This document shows, piece after piece, positions 8,542-17,595 of a stretch of DNA of 64,000 bases. The position numbers and the translations under genes were made by a program. Source of the DNA: Marinovum algicola (GTDB lineage: Bacteria; Pseudomonadota; Alphaproteobacteria; Rhodobacterales; Rhodobacteraceae); NCBI RefSeq assembly GCF_900109145.1, contig NZ_FNYY01000003.1, forward strand, positions 1 through 64,000, given 5' to 3'. Each line of letters opens with the position of its first letter. Positions within the stretch are counted from its first letter, which is position 1. Below the pieces are notes generated by a model. The model made no database searches, had not been told where the DNA came from, and worked only from the letters and a program-made list of their open reading frames with translations.

Positions 8542-9579
8542 ATGAAAAAACGAAAGACCTTGGCCGATGTCGCGGCGGCGGCCGGCGTCAGCAAGATGAC
8601 GGCCTCGCGGGCGTTGCGCGGGGACAAGGACGTGTCGAAGGCCAATATCGACAAGGTGAAACAGGCCGCGCGCGAGATCGGCTACTACGGGAATCACCTC
8701 GCGGCCTCGCTGTCGAGCAAGCGCACCGATCTGATCGGGGTGGTGGTGCCGAGCCTGTCGAACACCGTGTTTCCGCAGGTCATGTCGGGGGTGACCGACG
8801 CCCTGAAGGGCACGGCGCTGCAACCGGTCTTCGGCGTGACGGATTACGATCCTGAGGCCGAATACACCACCATCCGCAACATGCTGTCATGGCGGCCTGC
8901 CGGGCTGATCGTCACCGGGCTCGACCAGCCGGACGAATCGCGGAGATTGCTGGCCGACGCCGGTATACCCATCGTCCAGATCATGGATTGCGATGGCGAT
9001 CCGGTGGATGCCTGTGTCGGGTTCTCGCAGTCCGGGGCCGGGCACGATATGGCGGCAGCCCTTCTCGCAACGGGCCGACGGCGCTTTGGATATGTCGGGC
9101 GCAACCTCGACAAGGATCTCAGGGCGGCCAAGCGGAAGAAAGGCTTCCTCGATGCTTTGCGCAGCCAGGGTCTCGATTTCATCGATGCGATCGACGGGGC
9201 TCACCGGGAAGGGGATGAGGTCACGCTACCGGCCATCGCCTGCGGGCGCCGCAAGACGGCCGAACTTCTGGCACGTCAACCTGACCTCGATTGCATCCAT
9301 TTCTCCAACGACGACCTCGCCTTTGGCGGGTTGTGCCATTGTATCGCCGCAGGCATCGACGTTCCGGGCGAGGTCGCCTTGGCCGGATTCAACGGGTTGG
9401 GCCTCCTCGAAGGGTTCCCAGGGAAGATTGCCACGTCCCACACCGCTCGCCGCGCAATCGGCGAGACAGCTGCCAGGGTGATTTTGGAGACAGTCGAAAG
9501 CGGTGAAACAGACAGTGGCAAGATCCACATACTGGCCCCAACCATCTCACTCGGAGATTTGGCGGTCGCTGCGAAATGA
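8542..9579 (+). CDS. LacI-family transcriptional regulator of the sugar-acid operon
   Basis: A 345-residue repressor with an N-terminal LacI helix-turn-helix and hinge helix (TLADVAAAAGVSKMTASRAL at residues 6-25), followed by a periplasmic-binding-protein-like sensor domain (GVVVPSLSN, CIHFSNDDLAFGG, ALAGFNG). It resembles the gluconate-repressor subgroup. The start ATGAAAAAACG at 8542 has an upstream GGAGG and begins at the HTH as usual; the longer open frame upstream reads through the operator and is not credible. Divergent orientation and the palindrome between point to control of the dctP-otnI operon, with a tetronate-derived ligand as the likely inducer. Confidence 0.9.
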   Translation: MKKRKTLADVAAAAGVSKMTASRALRGDKDVSKANIDKVKQAAREIGYYGNHLAASLSSKRTDLIGVVVPSLSNTVFPQVMSGVTDALKGTALQPVFGVTDYDPEAEYTTIRNMLSWRPAGLIVTGLDQPDESRRLLADAGIPIVQIMDCDGDPVDACVGFSQSGAGHDMAAALLATGRRRFGYVGRNLDKDLRAAKRKKGFLDALRSQGLDFIDAIDGAHREGDEVTLPAIACGRRKTAELLARQPDLDCIHFSNDDLAFGGLCHCIAAGIDVPGEVALAGFNGLGLLEGFPGKIATSHTARRAIGETAARVILETVESGETDSGKIHILAPTISLGDLAVAAK

Positions 9580-9702
9580 ACGGCCGCAAAGAATTCGGCC
9601 TCGCGGGTCCGCGTCGACAGGCCGTGCTGGCCGGCTGGGGCAGGGCAGACCGCTGCTCTTGCGGGGCAGAGCAAAAACCCGAGAAAATCTCGGCCAACCC
9701 GC

Positions 9703-9731
9703 TTGACGTCCCCCGCCGCTTCACTTAATCA
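9703..9731 (+). promoter_or_regulatory. Promoter of the first tRNA-Asp
   Basis: TTGACG (9703-9708) and TAATCA (9726-9731) are separated by 17 bases and end 11 bases before the tRNA. The same promoter recurs before the second copy. Confidence 0.6.
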
Positions 9732-9742
9732 GCCCCTCACGC

Positions 9743-9819
9743 GCGGTTGTAGCTCAGTTGGTTAGAGTACCGGCCTGTCACGCCGGGGGTCGCGGGTTCG
9801 AGCCCCGTCAACCGCGCCA
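9743..9819 (+). tRNA. tRNA-Asp (anticodon GTC), copy 1
   Basis: Acceptor GCGGTTG pairs with CAACCGC. The anticodon loop CTGTCAC carries GTC on a CCGGC/GCCGG stem, and the discriminator G and CCA are encoded. It is identical to the copy at 10017. Confidence 0.97.
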
Positions 9820-9976
9820 CTTTCCCTCCTTCATGCCCTGAAGAACATGCCCCAAACGGGGCCGCTGGCGCTGCCTTGGCGCGCCGCGCAAAGAGCCTTC
9901 TGTCGCACAGAATATCCGGTAAATGCCGCAGGTTGCGAGGCCGCGAAAAACTTCTGCCGGATCGCGATATTTGCCG

Positions 9977-10005
9977 TTGACGCCCCCCGCCGCTTCACTT
10001 AATCA
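9977..10005 (+). promoter_or_regulatory. Promoter of the second tRNA-Asp
   Basis: TTGACG (9977-9982) and TAATCA (10000-10005) with a 17-base spacer. It differs from the first copy by one spacer base. Confidence 0.6.
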
Positions 10006-10016
10006 GCCCCTCACGC

Positions 10017-10093
10017 GCGGTTGTAGCTCAGTTGGTTAGAGTACCGGCCTGTCACGCCGGGGGTCGCGGGTTCGAGCCCCGTCAACCGCGCCA
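10017..10093 (+). tRNA. tRNA-Asp (anticodon GTC), copy 2
   Basis: Same sequence as the copy at 9743, with its own duplicated promoter. The repeat unit spans about 120 bases with a period of 274. Confidence 0.97.
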
Positions 10094-10135
10094 CTTTCTC
10101 CTTCGGATGAAAAATACCCCCCCCCTCGGGGGCCC
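10093..10135. repeat. Degenerate member of the intergenic palindromic repeat family
   Basis: A GAAAAATACCCC element running into a C-run and CTCGGGGG resembles the core of the repeats at 18750, 22225, 27483 and 52873. The other arms are missing. Confidence 0.35.
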
Positions 10136-10159
10136 GCGCGCAGAGCGTCGCGCCGCAGC

Positions 10160-10915
10160 TCAGTACGTATAGCCCATCGCCTCTTCGACCCCGAGGTCGA
10201 GCCGTTCGCGCATCCACGCCCGGTCCGCCTCGGGCATCTCGGCGGGGGTCTCCGGCCGGGTCATCACCGCAGGCTTGAACTTGGCGCCCAGGCGCTTGGT
10301 CACGGGCTTGTAGGCGGTGTCGGTCGCGGGCAGGGCAAGGCCCGCGCGCAGATCGGCGAGAAACGCCTCGGGCGCCGCCTGAACCGCCTCCATCCGCAGG
10401 AAAACGCAGGAGGAATGGCGGATGGCAAAACTCAGCAGCACCGCCATCTTGACCGCCCGCAATTCGAACAGATCGCGGAACATCGCGCCGGTGATCGGAT
10501 GCCGGTCGGCCTGGAGCGGTTGGCCGCGGAACTCGGGCGCCTCGGCCCAGGGGAAATAGCGCGGCCGGTCGATGCGGCTGTCCCAGGGGGCGCGGATGAA
10601 GTCGGAGAACCCCAGCGCCTGAAGCGGCGGCCGGGCGTGCCAGGGCTTGGCATGCATCGACAGCGCCCAGGCATCGGCGGCGCGAAAGGTGCAGACCACG
10701 GTGAAATCCGCCGGGATCGCCAGCATCCCCGGCACCCCGTGTTTCCAGCCCAGCACCTCGGAATTGCCGAGCCAGGTGTTGCCGTCGATCAGCCGCTTGA
10801 CGAAATTCGTCCCCGAGGACCGCTCGCCCATCACCTGAAACCGCTTCGGCGCGCTGCCGCTGTGACGGATGGCCCAGCCTGTGCCGGCCAGATCGGTGAG
10901 GATTGTGTCGCGCAT
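10160..10915 (-). CDS. Sulfotransferase-like protein (P-loop type), function uncertain
   Basis: A 251-residue soluble protein starting MRDTILTDLAG. Near the N-terminus VMGERSSGTNFVKRLI looks like the phosphosulfate-binding loop of sulfotransferase-fold proteins. Further on there are hydrophobic strands (FTVVCTFRAADAWALSMH) and a tryptophan-rich middle, but no other clear motif. The start at 10915 is chosen because the longer frame begins in the upstream region of the divergent glycosyltransferase gene. The two genes diverge from a 74-base gap, which suggests a shared role in surface sugar or polymer modification. The assignment is by motif only. Confidence 0.5.
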   Translation of the reverse strand: MRDTILTDLAGTGWAIRHSGSAPKRFQVMGERSSGTNFVKRLIDGNTWLGNSEVLGWKHGVPGMLAIPADFTVVCTFRAADAWALSMHAKPWHARPPLQALGFSDFIRAPWDSRIDRPRYFPWAEAPEFRGQPLQADRHPITGAMFRDLFELRAVKMAVLLSFAIRHSSCVFLRMEAVQAAPEAFLADLRAGLALPATDTAYKPVTKRLGAKFKPAVMTRPETPAEMPEADRAWMRERLDLGVEEAMGYTY

Positions 10916-10989
10916 GCAGGGCTTTCCGGCTAATCTGTGCAAAAGTGGTAACCGGGCCCAGAGACCCGCGCAAGAGCAGGACAAGTGAC

Positions 10990-11862
10990 ATGCAGACAAC
11001 CGCCGCCGCGCTGACCATGGTGCGTGACGATGCCTTCTTCCTCAAGGCCTGGCTGAGGCACTACGGCGCGGCGCTGGGCCGCGAGAACTGCACCATCATC
11101 AACCATGGCCGCGGCGAGGAGGTGGTGCGCCTGGCCGAGGGCTGCAACATCATCGGCATCCCCGGCGACCCGCATCCCAATTTCGACATGAAGCGCTGGC
11201 GGCTGCTCAACAATCTGGTGCAGGGGCTGCGCTGCTACTACGACCATGTGATCGTGGGCGATGTCGACGAGCTGGTGGTGGTCGATCCCGCCGCCGGGGT
11301 CTCCTTGCTCGACGTCCTGCGCGAGCAGCCGATCCGGCGGGTGCTGACGCCGGTGGGGCTCGAGGTGGTGCACCGGGTGGCGGAAGAGCCCGCGCCGATC
11401 GAGGACCATATCCTCGGGCCGCGCCGCCACGTCCGCCTGGCGCCGCATTATTCCAAACCTTGCGTGGTGTCACAGGGCGTCAAGATCGCGCGGGGCGGGC
11501 ATTTCACCCAGGCCGACAAGCTGCACACGCCGGACGAACTGCTGCTGCTGCACCTGAAGTTCTGCGACTTCGGCAATTACGTCGCGGTGATGAACCACCG
11601 CAACGCGGTGACCGAGGCGGTGGGGGCCTCGGTTAAACAGGCCTCGATCGGGCGGCACTGGTTCGCCGAGGCGCGGGGCGAGGACCGGGCGGTGTTCGAG
11701 GCCTTCAGCGCCGCGCCGGCCGCGCCCTTCGACCTGACCGGCGTGCGGCGGGGGATGCACCGCAGCTGGAAGCCGCGGGGCGACACCGGGTTCTGGCAGT
11801 TCGACCGCGAGGAGAGCGACCGGGTGATGGCGCTGCCGGAGCGGTTTTTGGGGGTGGTTTGA
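10990..11862 (+). CDS. Glycosyltransferase family 2-like protein
   Basis: A 290-residue protein of the short GT-A type seen in many roseobacters. The N-terminus TAAALTMVRDDAFFLKAWLRHYG is the usual nucleotide-sugar-binding start, and HVIVGDVDELVVVDP carries a DxD metal site (D91, D93). LLLLHLKFCDFGNY and a C-terminal HRSW segment follow. It should transfer a sugar to an unknown acceptor. There is no signal peptide or membrane helix, so it is probably cytoplasmic. It diverges from the sulfotransferase-like gene. Confidence 0.75.
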   Translation: MQTTAAALTMVRDDAFFLKAWLRHYGAALGRENCTIINHGRGEEVVRLAEGCNIIGIPGDPHPNFDMKRWRLLNNLVQGLRCYYDHVIVGDVDELVVVDPAAGVSLLDVLREQPIRRVLTPVGLEVVHRVAEEPAPIEDHILGPRRHVRLAPHYSKPCVVSQGVKIARGGHFTQADKLHTPDELLLLHLKFCDFGNYVAVMNHRNAVTEAVGASVKQASIGRHWFAEARGEDRAVFEAFSAAPAAPFDLTGVRRGMHRSWKPRGDTGFWQFDREESDRVMALPERFLGVV

Positions 11863-11916
11863 GGGTCCTCTAAAAATTAGTTTGTTGATATTTTCGACTA
11901 TATCGGAAAAGGGTTG

Positions 11917-13158
11917 TCAGCCATTTCCAGTCTCATTCTCATGATATGCAATAATTCGGCGGTGCATTGCTAGCATGGCATCCCACCAAATTGGGCCGTT
12001 CGCCATGAACTCGGTAGCATAGAGTTTGAGCGCAACCTCATTTGCGATCACGAATTGGGTCAAGTATAGCCCGCCCACTGTATGCACCAAAAAGCCGCCG
12101 GGTGGCGCACTCGCAATGCTCCAGGTTTTCCTAGCAATCGACGCGATGAAGTTCCAAGTCCAATCTTCAATTTCTCCAAGCGCGGCGACTCCGGAAGGAG
12201 TATTTTCTGATGCAGTTTCGATGTTGACGCGAGCTGGTGCGGTGGCTTGGTCGGAAACGACGCTCGACTTGGTTGCTGCGTTAACGACTCCTACGGCGGC
12301 GTCGTATAACCTTTTGGGCTCTGCTCTGCGCCTATGATGAGAAGCCCGTGCTTCGACCTCTCTGGCGCCGGGGTGCCCCAGAAACCAAACTCTGTGGGTC
12401 TCAAGAAGATCGCTTAGGCAGGATGCAACACTTGGAGGCAGTTCATCGTTCGGCCTGTCTCTTTTGATCGCATTCTCATGTATTTCTAGAATGGACTCGA
12501 GGGTGTTAGCATGGGACCATACTGCACGAGCGCCTATTTCGGGGGCTTCACTGCTGACGACTTGAAGATATCTTTCAACTGCTCTGGGAAGCCTCGGTGC
12601 AGCATTACCCGCTAAGTTAGCAATCTGATTGAGATCTTCCGCTTTGGTTCTAATGTGTGAGAGCAACACGTTCTGATCACTATCGTCGCTTGAGCTCATC
12701 AGAGGATCAATCAATGATATTGGCGGGTTATCTCCGATGTGAAACTGTGGCCCCTTCTGCAGGAGCTCGGGAGGATCAGGGTCTGCCTTCTCAGAAAGCC
12801 AATCTAGCAATGCTTTGGTTCGCGCAGATGGATTCGGAACTTTCGCAATAGCGCTCAATTCCGAATCTTGTTCACACGCGGGTATTCCTTCAAATTGCAC
12901 GTCTTTCAGCTGTTTCAGGCTAGCAAGGGGTGTCAAATCAGAAATTTTAGTTCCGCGTAGTTCAATGGAATTACATCTTGTTAAAGAAGATACTTCTGGC
13001 GGCAACTGTGTGAGATGGAGGAGCGGCTGAAAGCCGCTTCTTGGTTCGCCAGTTTCCAATACGTAAGGGCATAGATTAAGGAAGGGCCACCATTCTCGCT
13101 CGGCCCGTGACACAACCTCAGAAGCTAAGTCAAAGGCTTCTTTCTCTTCCGGTGTCAT
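11917..13158 (-). CDS. Orphan protein with a short leucine-rich stretch, low-GC, probably acquired
   Basis: A 413-residue protein I do not recognise. Residues 60-100 contain leucine-rich repeat-like units (LPPEVSSLTRCNSIELRG, ISDLTPLASLKQLKDVQF). The middle is helical and acidic; the C-terminal third has tryptophan-rich segments and a hydrophobic patch (GGFLVHTVGGLYLTQFVIA). The ATG at 13158 is preceded by GGGGAA; an upstream TTG is possible. Codon use and base composition are clearly AT-richer than neighbouring genes, and intergenic AT-rich DNA flanks both sides, so it looks like a recent single-gene insertion. No function is proposed. Confidence 0.7.
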   Translation of the reverse strand: MTPEEKEAFDLASEVVSRAEREWWPFLNLCPYVLETGEPRSGFQPLLHLTQLPPEVSSLTRCNSIELRGTKISDLTPLASLKQLKDVQFEGIPACEQDSELSAIAKVPNPSARTKALLDWLSEKADPDPPELLQKGPQFHIGDNPPISLIDPLMSSSDDSDQNVLLSHIRTKAEDLNQIANLAGNAAPRLPRAVERYLQVVSSEAPEIGARAVWSHANTLESILEIHENAIKRDRPNDELPPSVASCLSDLLETHRVWFLGHPGAREVEARASHHRRRAEPKRLYDAAVGVVNAATKSSVVSDQATAPARVNIETASENTPSGVAALGEIEDWTWNFIASIARKTWSIASAPPGGFLVHTVGGLYLTQFVIANEVALKLYATEFMANGPIWWDAMLAMHRRIIAYHENETGNG

Positions 13159-13257
13159 GAAATTCCCCAACAGCAATTAAGACCGTTAAATATCAGGAGG
13201 CGTTACATTCACTCTGGATTCTCCGTTAGTCGAACGCAACAGAGCATTATCGCGGAC

Positions 13258-14643
13258 TTATGATTGTCTAGCCGCCCCCAACACCCTGACCCAGCTCCGC
13301 ATCCCCTTGTGAAAGCTCGTCAGCGCATACTTCTCGTTCGGCGAGTGGATCTGGTCGTCGTCCAGACCAAAGCCGATCAGCATGGCCGGCATGTCGAGGT
13401 AGTCGCTGAAATACCCCGCGATCGGGATCGAGCCGCCGCAGCCGGCAAACACCGCCGGGTTGGGCCATTCGTCAGACAGCGCGCCGCGCGCGGCCTCGAA
13501 GAGCGGCGAGGTGGTGTCCATCGCCGCCGCCGGAGAGGCGCCATGCGCCTTGAATTCGACGCTGCAATCGGGCGGCAGCTGATCCTCGACATAGGCGCGA
13601 AAGGCGGCGCGGATGGCCTGCGGGTCCTGGTTGCCCACCAGACGGAAGCTCACCTTGGCATGGGCCTGGCTCGGCAGCACGGTCTTGAAGCCGGCGCCGG
13701 TGTAGCCGCCCCAGATGCCGTTGACGTCGCAGGTCGGCCGCGACCAGATCATCTCGAGCCCGGTGCGGGTGTTCTCGCCCGCCGGCTGCGACAGGCCCAC
13801 GGCGCCGAGGAAGTCGCGCGCCATCTCGCCCGGATCGCCAAGCGCCGCCCATTGCTCGCGCAGCGCCGCCGGCAGCTCGGGCACGTCGTCGTAGAAGCCG
13901 GGCAGGGTGACCCGGCCGGTGTCGTCATGCAGCCCGGCCAGCACCTTGGTCAGCACCCGGATCGGGTTCATCGCGATGCCGCCGAACATGCCGGAATGCA
14001 GATCGCGCGACGGCCCGGTGATGGTGACCTCCTCGCCCATCAGCCCGCGCAGCATGGTGGTGATGCAGGGGGTTTCCGGGTCAAACATGCCGGTGTCGCA
14101 AATCAGCGCGATGTCGGATTTCAGCTCGGCGGCGTTCTCCTGCATGAAGGGGATGAGCGAGGGCGAGCCGCTTTCCTCTTCGCCCTCGAAGAAGAAGGTG
14201 ATGCGGCAGGGCAATTGCCCATGCACCGCGATCCAGGCCCGGCAGGCCTCGACAAAGGTCATCAGCTGGCCCTTGTCGTCGCTGGTGCCCCGGCCGCGGA
14301 TCACTTTTCCTTGAGGCGTGTCCTCGATCTGCGGATCGAACGGGTCCCGGTCCCAGAGCTCGAGCGGGTCGACCGGCTGCACGTCGTAATGGCCGTAGAA
14401 CAGCAGATGCGGGCCGCCCTCGCCGATATGGCCCACCACCATGGGATGGCCCGGGGTGGGGCGCTTGCTGGCCTCGGCGCCCAGCGATTGCAGGTCGGCC
14501 ACAAGCCAGTCTGCGGCCTGCTGGCACTGGGCCGCATAGGCCGGATCGGTGGAAATCGACGGGATTCGAAGAAGGTCTTTCAAGCGGTCAGATGCCGCAT
14601 TGAGGTCATCATCGATTCGGGTCAGAACGGGCGAAATGTCCAT
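13258..14643 (-). CDS. M20-family metallopeptidase (dipeptidase)
   Basis: A 461-residue zinc peptidase of the ArgE/DapE/CPG2 group. It has YGHYDVQPVD (first zinc histidine and catalytic aspartate), RGTSDDKGQ (bridging aspartate), FFEGEEESGSP (general base and zinc glutamates), a dimerisation lid domain with GPSRDLHSGMFGG, and a C-terminal HSPNEKY histidine. The pattern fits dipeptidases of the PepV/CNDP type. It probably hydrolyses dipeptides or N-acyl amino acids in the cytoplasm. No operon partner is evident; it diverges from hemA. Confidence 0.9.
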   Translation of the reverse strand: MDISPVLTRIDDDLNAASDRLKDLLRIPSISTDPAYAAQCQQAADWLVADLQSLGAEASKRPTPGHPMVVGHIGEGGPHLLFYGHYDVQPVDPLELWDRDPFDPQIEDTPQGKVIRGRGTSDDKGQLMTFVEACRAWIAVHGQLPCRITFFFEGEEESGSPSLIPFMQENAAELKSDIALICDTGMFDPETPCITTMLRGLMGEEVTITGPSRDLHSGMFGGIAMNPIRVLTKVLAGLHDDTGRVTLPGFYDDVPELPAALREQWAALGDPGEMARDFLGAVGLSQPAGENTRTGLEMIWSRPTCDVNGIWGGYTGAGFKTVLPSQAHAKVSFRLVGNQDPQAIRAAFRAYVEDQLPPDCSVEFKAHGASPAAAMDTTSPLFEAARGALSDEWPNPAVFAGCGGSIPIAGYFSDYLDMPAMLIGFGLDDDQIHSPNEKYALTSFHKGMRSWVRVLGAARQS

Positions 14644-14859
14644 CGGCAGGTTTCCTTTTTGCGTCAGACCCTAGCGAAGCGGAAATCCCTGTCCAGTGGG
14701 GTTTGACATGGATCAATGCTGCGGCCATGGGTCGCCGCTAGTAGAGGTTGCCAGACGGGATTTCCCGCTGTAAGTATTCAGGAACGTGAATTTGACCGCC
14801 TTTCGGGCGATCGGGTTCATACGCAGGGCCCGCGGCCCCACGCAAACGGAGGTGCCCCG

Positions 14860-16095
14860 GTGAGCCACAATCTGGATTATACCGCGAAACTCGACGCGGC
14901 GCTCGGCCGCCTGCACGACGAGGGCCGCTACCGGACCTTTATCGATATCGAACGCAAGCAGGGCCATTTCCCGCATGCCACCTGGCGCAAGCCCGACGGC
15001 AGCGAACAGCCGATCACCGTCTGGTGCGGCAACGACTATCTCGGCATGGGCCAGCACCCGGTGGTGCTCGAGGCGATGCACGAGGCGCTGGAGGCCACCG
15101 GCGCCGGCTCCGGCGGCACCCGCAACATCTCGGGCACCACGGTCTATCACAAGCGGCTCGAGGCCGAGCTGGCCGATCTGCACGGCAAGGAATCTGCGCT
15201 GCTCTTTACCAGCGCCTATATCGCCAATGACGCGACGTTAAGCACGCTGCCCAAGCTGTTTCCCGGTCTGATCATTTACTCGGACGCGCTGAACCATGCC
15301 TCGATGATCGAGGGCGTGCGGCGCAACGGCGGGGCCAAGCGCATCTTCCGCCACAACGACGTCGCCCATCTGCGCGAGCTGCTCGAGGCCGACGATCCGG
15401 CGGCGCCCAAGCTGATCGCCTTTGAATCGGTCTATTCGATGGACGGCGATTTCGGTCCGATCGAAGAGATCTGCGACCTGGCCGACGAATTCGGCGCGCT
15501 GACCTATATCGACGAGGTCCATGCGGTGGGCATGTACGGCCCGCGCGGCGCCGGCGTGGCCGAGCGCGACCGGCTGATGCACCGGCTCGACATCATCAAC
15601 GGCACCCTGGCCAAGGCTTTTGGCGTGATGGGCGGCTATATCGCGGCCAGTCATAAAATGTGTGACGCCATAAGGTCTTATGCGCCGGGCTTCATCTTCA
15701 CTACCTCGCTGCCGCCGGCGATTGCCGCCGGCGCCGCAGCCAGTGTGAAACACCTCAAGACCGATCAGGCGCTGCGCGAGCGGCACCAGACCCAGGCGAG
15801 CATCCTCAAGCTGCGGCTCAAGGGCATGGGCCTGCCGATCATCGATCACGGCAGCCATATCGTGCCGGTGATTGTCGGAGACCCGGTGCACACCAAGAAA
15901 TTGTCGGACATGCTGCTCGAGACCTACGGCATCTATGTCCAGCCGATCAACTTCCCGACCGTGCCGCGTGGCACCGAACGGCTGCGGTTCACCCCGTCGC
16001 CGGTGCACGGTCCGCGCGAGATGGATGCCTTGGTGGGAGCAATGGACGATCTGTGGTCGCATTGTGCGCTGAATCGTGCCGACCTGAGTGCCTGA
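14860..16095 (+). CDS. hemA: 5-aminolevulinate synthase
   Basis: A 411-residue PLP enzyme that condenses glycine and succinyl-CoA to 5-aminolevulinate, the first step of tetrapyrrole synthesis in alphaproteobacteria. Diagnostic segments are [53 protein letters not shown] and the PLP lysine in [14 protein letters not shown] (K252). The GTG at 14860 is chosen because ACGGAGG lies seven bases upstream and the protein then begins [14 protein letters not shown] like its relatives; the open frame extends further up without support. It supplies haem, and also the cobalamin used by NrdJ if that is made de novo. Confidence 0.96.
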   Translation: MSHNLDYTAKLDAALGRLHDEGRYRTFIDIERKQGHFPHATWRKPDGSEQPITVWCGNDYLGMGQHPVVLEAMHEALEATGAGSGGTRNISGTTVYHKRLEAELADLHGKESALLFTSAYIANDATLSTLPKLFPGLIIYSDALNHASMIEGVRRNGGAKRIFRHNDVAHLRELLEADDPAAPKLIAFESVYSMDGDFGPIEEICDLADEFGALTYIDEVHAVGMYGPRGAGVAERDRLMHRLDIINGTLAKAFGVMGGYIAASHKMCDAIRSYAPGFIFTTSLPPAIAAGAAASVKHLKTDQALRERHQTQASILKLRLKGMGLPIIDHGSHIVPVIVGDPVHTKKLSDMLLETYGIYVQPINFPTVPRGTERLRFTPSPVHGPREMDALVGAMDDLWSHCALNRADLSA

Positions 16096-16216
16096 GCGGT
16101 TTTGACCCTGCCATTATGCGCGCTACATGCTAACCTCGTTACAAGCAAAGGGGCGACACGAATCGTCCTGAACCGTTGGGGAATGGTCAGGGCAACGAAA
16201 AACGGGGCAGATCGGC

Positions 16217-17521
16217 ATGATAGGGCGCAAACTGAGGCGCGGCGAGGCGCCGGGCGAGGAAAACGTCGGCCCAAAGGGGTTTGACGACTTCGCATTGCGC
16301 CTTGGGGATGTCATGCGGGGCGAACGGGCCACCATGGGCAAATCCCTGCTCGACGTGCAGCGCGAATTGCGGATCAAGGCCTCCTATATCGCCGCGATCG
16401 AAAATTGCGATCCCGAAGCTTTTGATACTCCAGGATTCATCGCCGGATACGTGCGCTCCTATGCGCGCTATCTCAACATGGATCCGGATGTCACCTTTCA
16501 GAATTTCTGCATCGAAAGCGGCTTTACCACCGCGCATGGCATGTCGGCCGAAGCGTCCAGCCAGCAGCGCAAGCCGGGGCAGAAGCTGCCGCAGAAATCT
16601 CCGGCCGAACGGGATCTCTTCACCGATCCGAACATGCCTTTCGCCCCGCGCGGCGAAAGCTTCCTGGCCCAGATCGAACCCGGGGCCGTCGGCTCGATGC
16701 TGGTGCTGCTGACGCTGATCGCCGGGATCGGCTATGGCGGCTGGAGCGTGTTGCAGGAAATCCAGCGGGTGCAGCTCACCCCGGTGGATCAGACGCCGAT
16801 CGCACTGGCCGAGCTCGACCCGCTGGAGGGCGCCGGCCGGATCGCGCCGGAAGAGGACAGCCTCGATCCCGACGAGACCCGCGCCGCCGGCGTGTTCAAC
16901 CCGCCCTCGGGCGAACCGATGGACCGGCTCTATCGCCCGCAGGCGCTGGATGTGCCGGTGATGATCGCCCGCGACGCGCCGATTTCCACGCTCGATCCGT
17001 CACGCGTCGGCAGTTTTGCCAGGGCCTCGCGGGAACGCACCCCCTCGATTGTCACCGCGAGCGCCGCCGCCTCGGGCGATGTGCCGCTGGACAGGGTGAT
17101 GGATCAGGTCGCCGAACAGGTGGCCGCCACCGCCTTGCCGCAGGTGCTGGAGCCTCCGAAACCCGGTGTGCAGCTGGTTGCCGTCCGCCCGGCCTGGGTG
17201 CGGGTGCGCGCCGCCGATGGCAGCGTGCTCTACGAGGCGGTGATGAACGCCGGCGATACCTTCGACGTGCCGCAGGGCGAAGAGCCGGCGACGCTGCGGG
17301 TCGGGGCCTCGGGCGCGGTCTATTTCGCCGTCAACGGCCAGACCTACGGCCCCGCCGGGCCGCGCGGCGCCGTGACCTCGAATGTGGCGCTGGCCGCGGC
17401 GAGCCTGACCGAGCGCTATCAGCCCGCCGATCCGGCCAGCGATGGCGACCTCGAGCGGATGGTGGCCGAGCTGAACCTGCGTGTCGCCACGCCGACGCCG
17501 GAGACCACGGCCGGCGAATAA
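16217..17521 (+). CDS. RodZ-like helix-turn-helix membrane protein
   Basis: 434 residues with the RodZ layout: an N-terminal HTH of the HTH_25 type (about 25-95, with GKSLLDVQRELRIKASYIAA), a single transmembrane helix (157-178, GSMLVLLTLIAGIGYGG), a long proline- and acid-rich periplasmic linker, and a C-terminal DUF4115-type beta domain (about 315-400, with AWVRVRAADGSVLYE and GAVYFAVNG). RodZ links MreB to the cell-wall elongation machinery. It sits just before ispG, an arrangement often seen for RodZ genes. Confidence 0.8.
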   Translation: MIGRKLRRGEAPGEENVGPKGFDDFALRLGDVMRGERATMGKSLLDVQRELRIKASYIAAIENCDPEAFDTPGFIAGYVRSYARYLNMDPDVTFQNFCIESGFTTAHGMSAEASSQQRKPGQKLPQKSPAERDLFTDPNMPFAPRGESFLAQIEPGAVGSMLVLLTLIAGIGYGGWSVLQEIQRVQLTPVDQTPIALAELDPLEGAGRIAPEEDSLDPDETRAAGVFNPPSGEPMDRLYRPQALDVPVMIARDAPISTLDPSRVGSFARASRERTPSIVTASAAASGDVPLDRVMDQVAEQVAATALPQVLEPPKPGVQLVAVRPAWVRVRAADGSVLYEAVMNAGDTFDVPQGEEPATLRVGASGAVYFAVNGQTYGPAGPRGAVTSNVALAAASLTERYQPADPASDGDLERMVAELNLRVATPTPETTAGE

Positions 17522-17595
17522 CCTCTGACGCATTGCATTGCCGGCCAGTCTGACTAGGTTGCGGGCAACATGCGTACAGCTTCGGGATACTTTCC

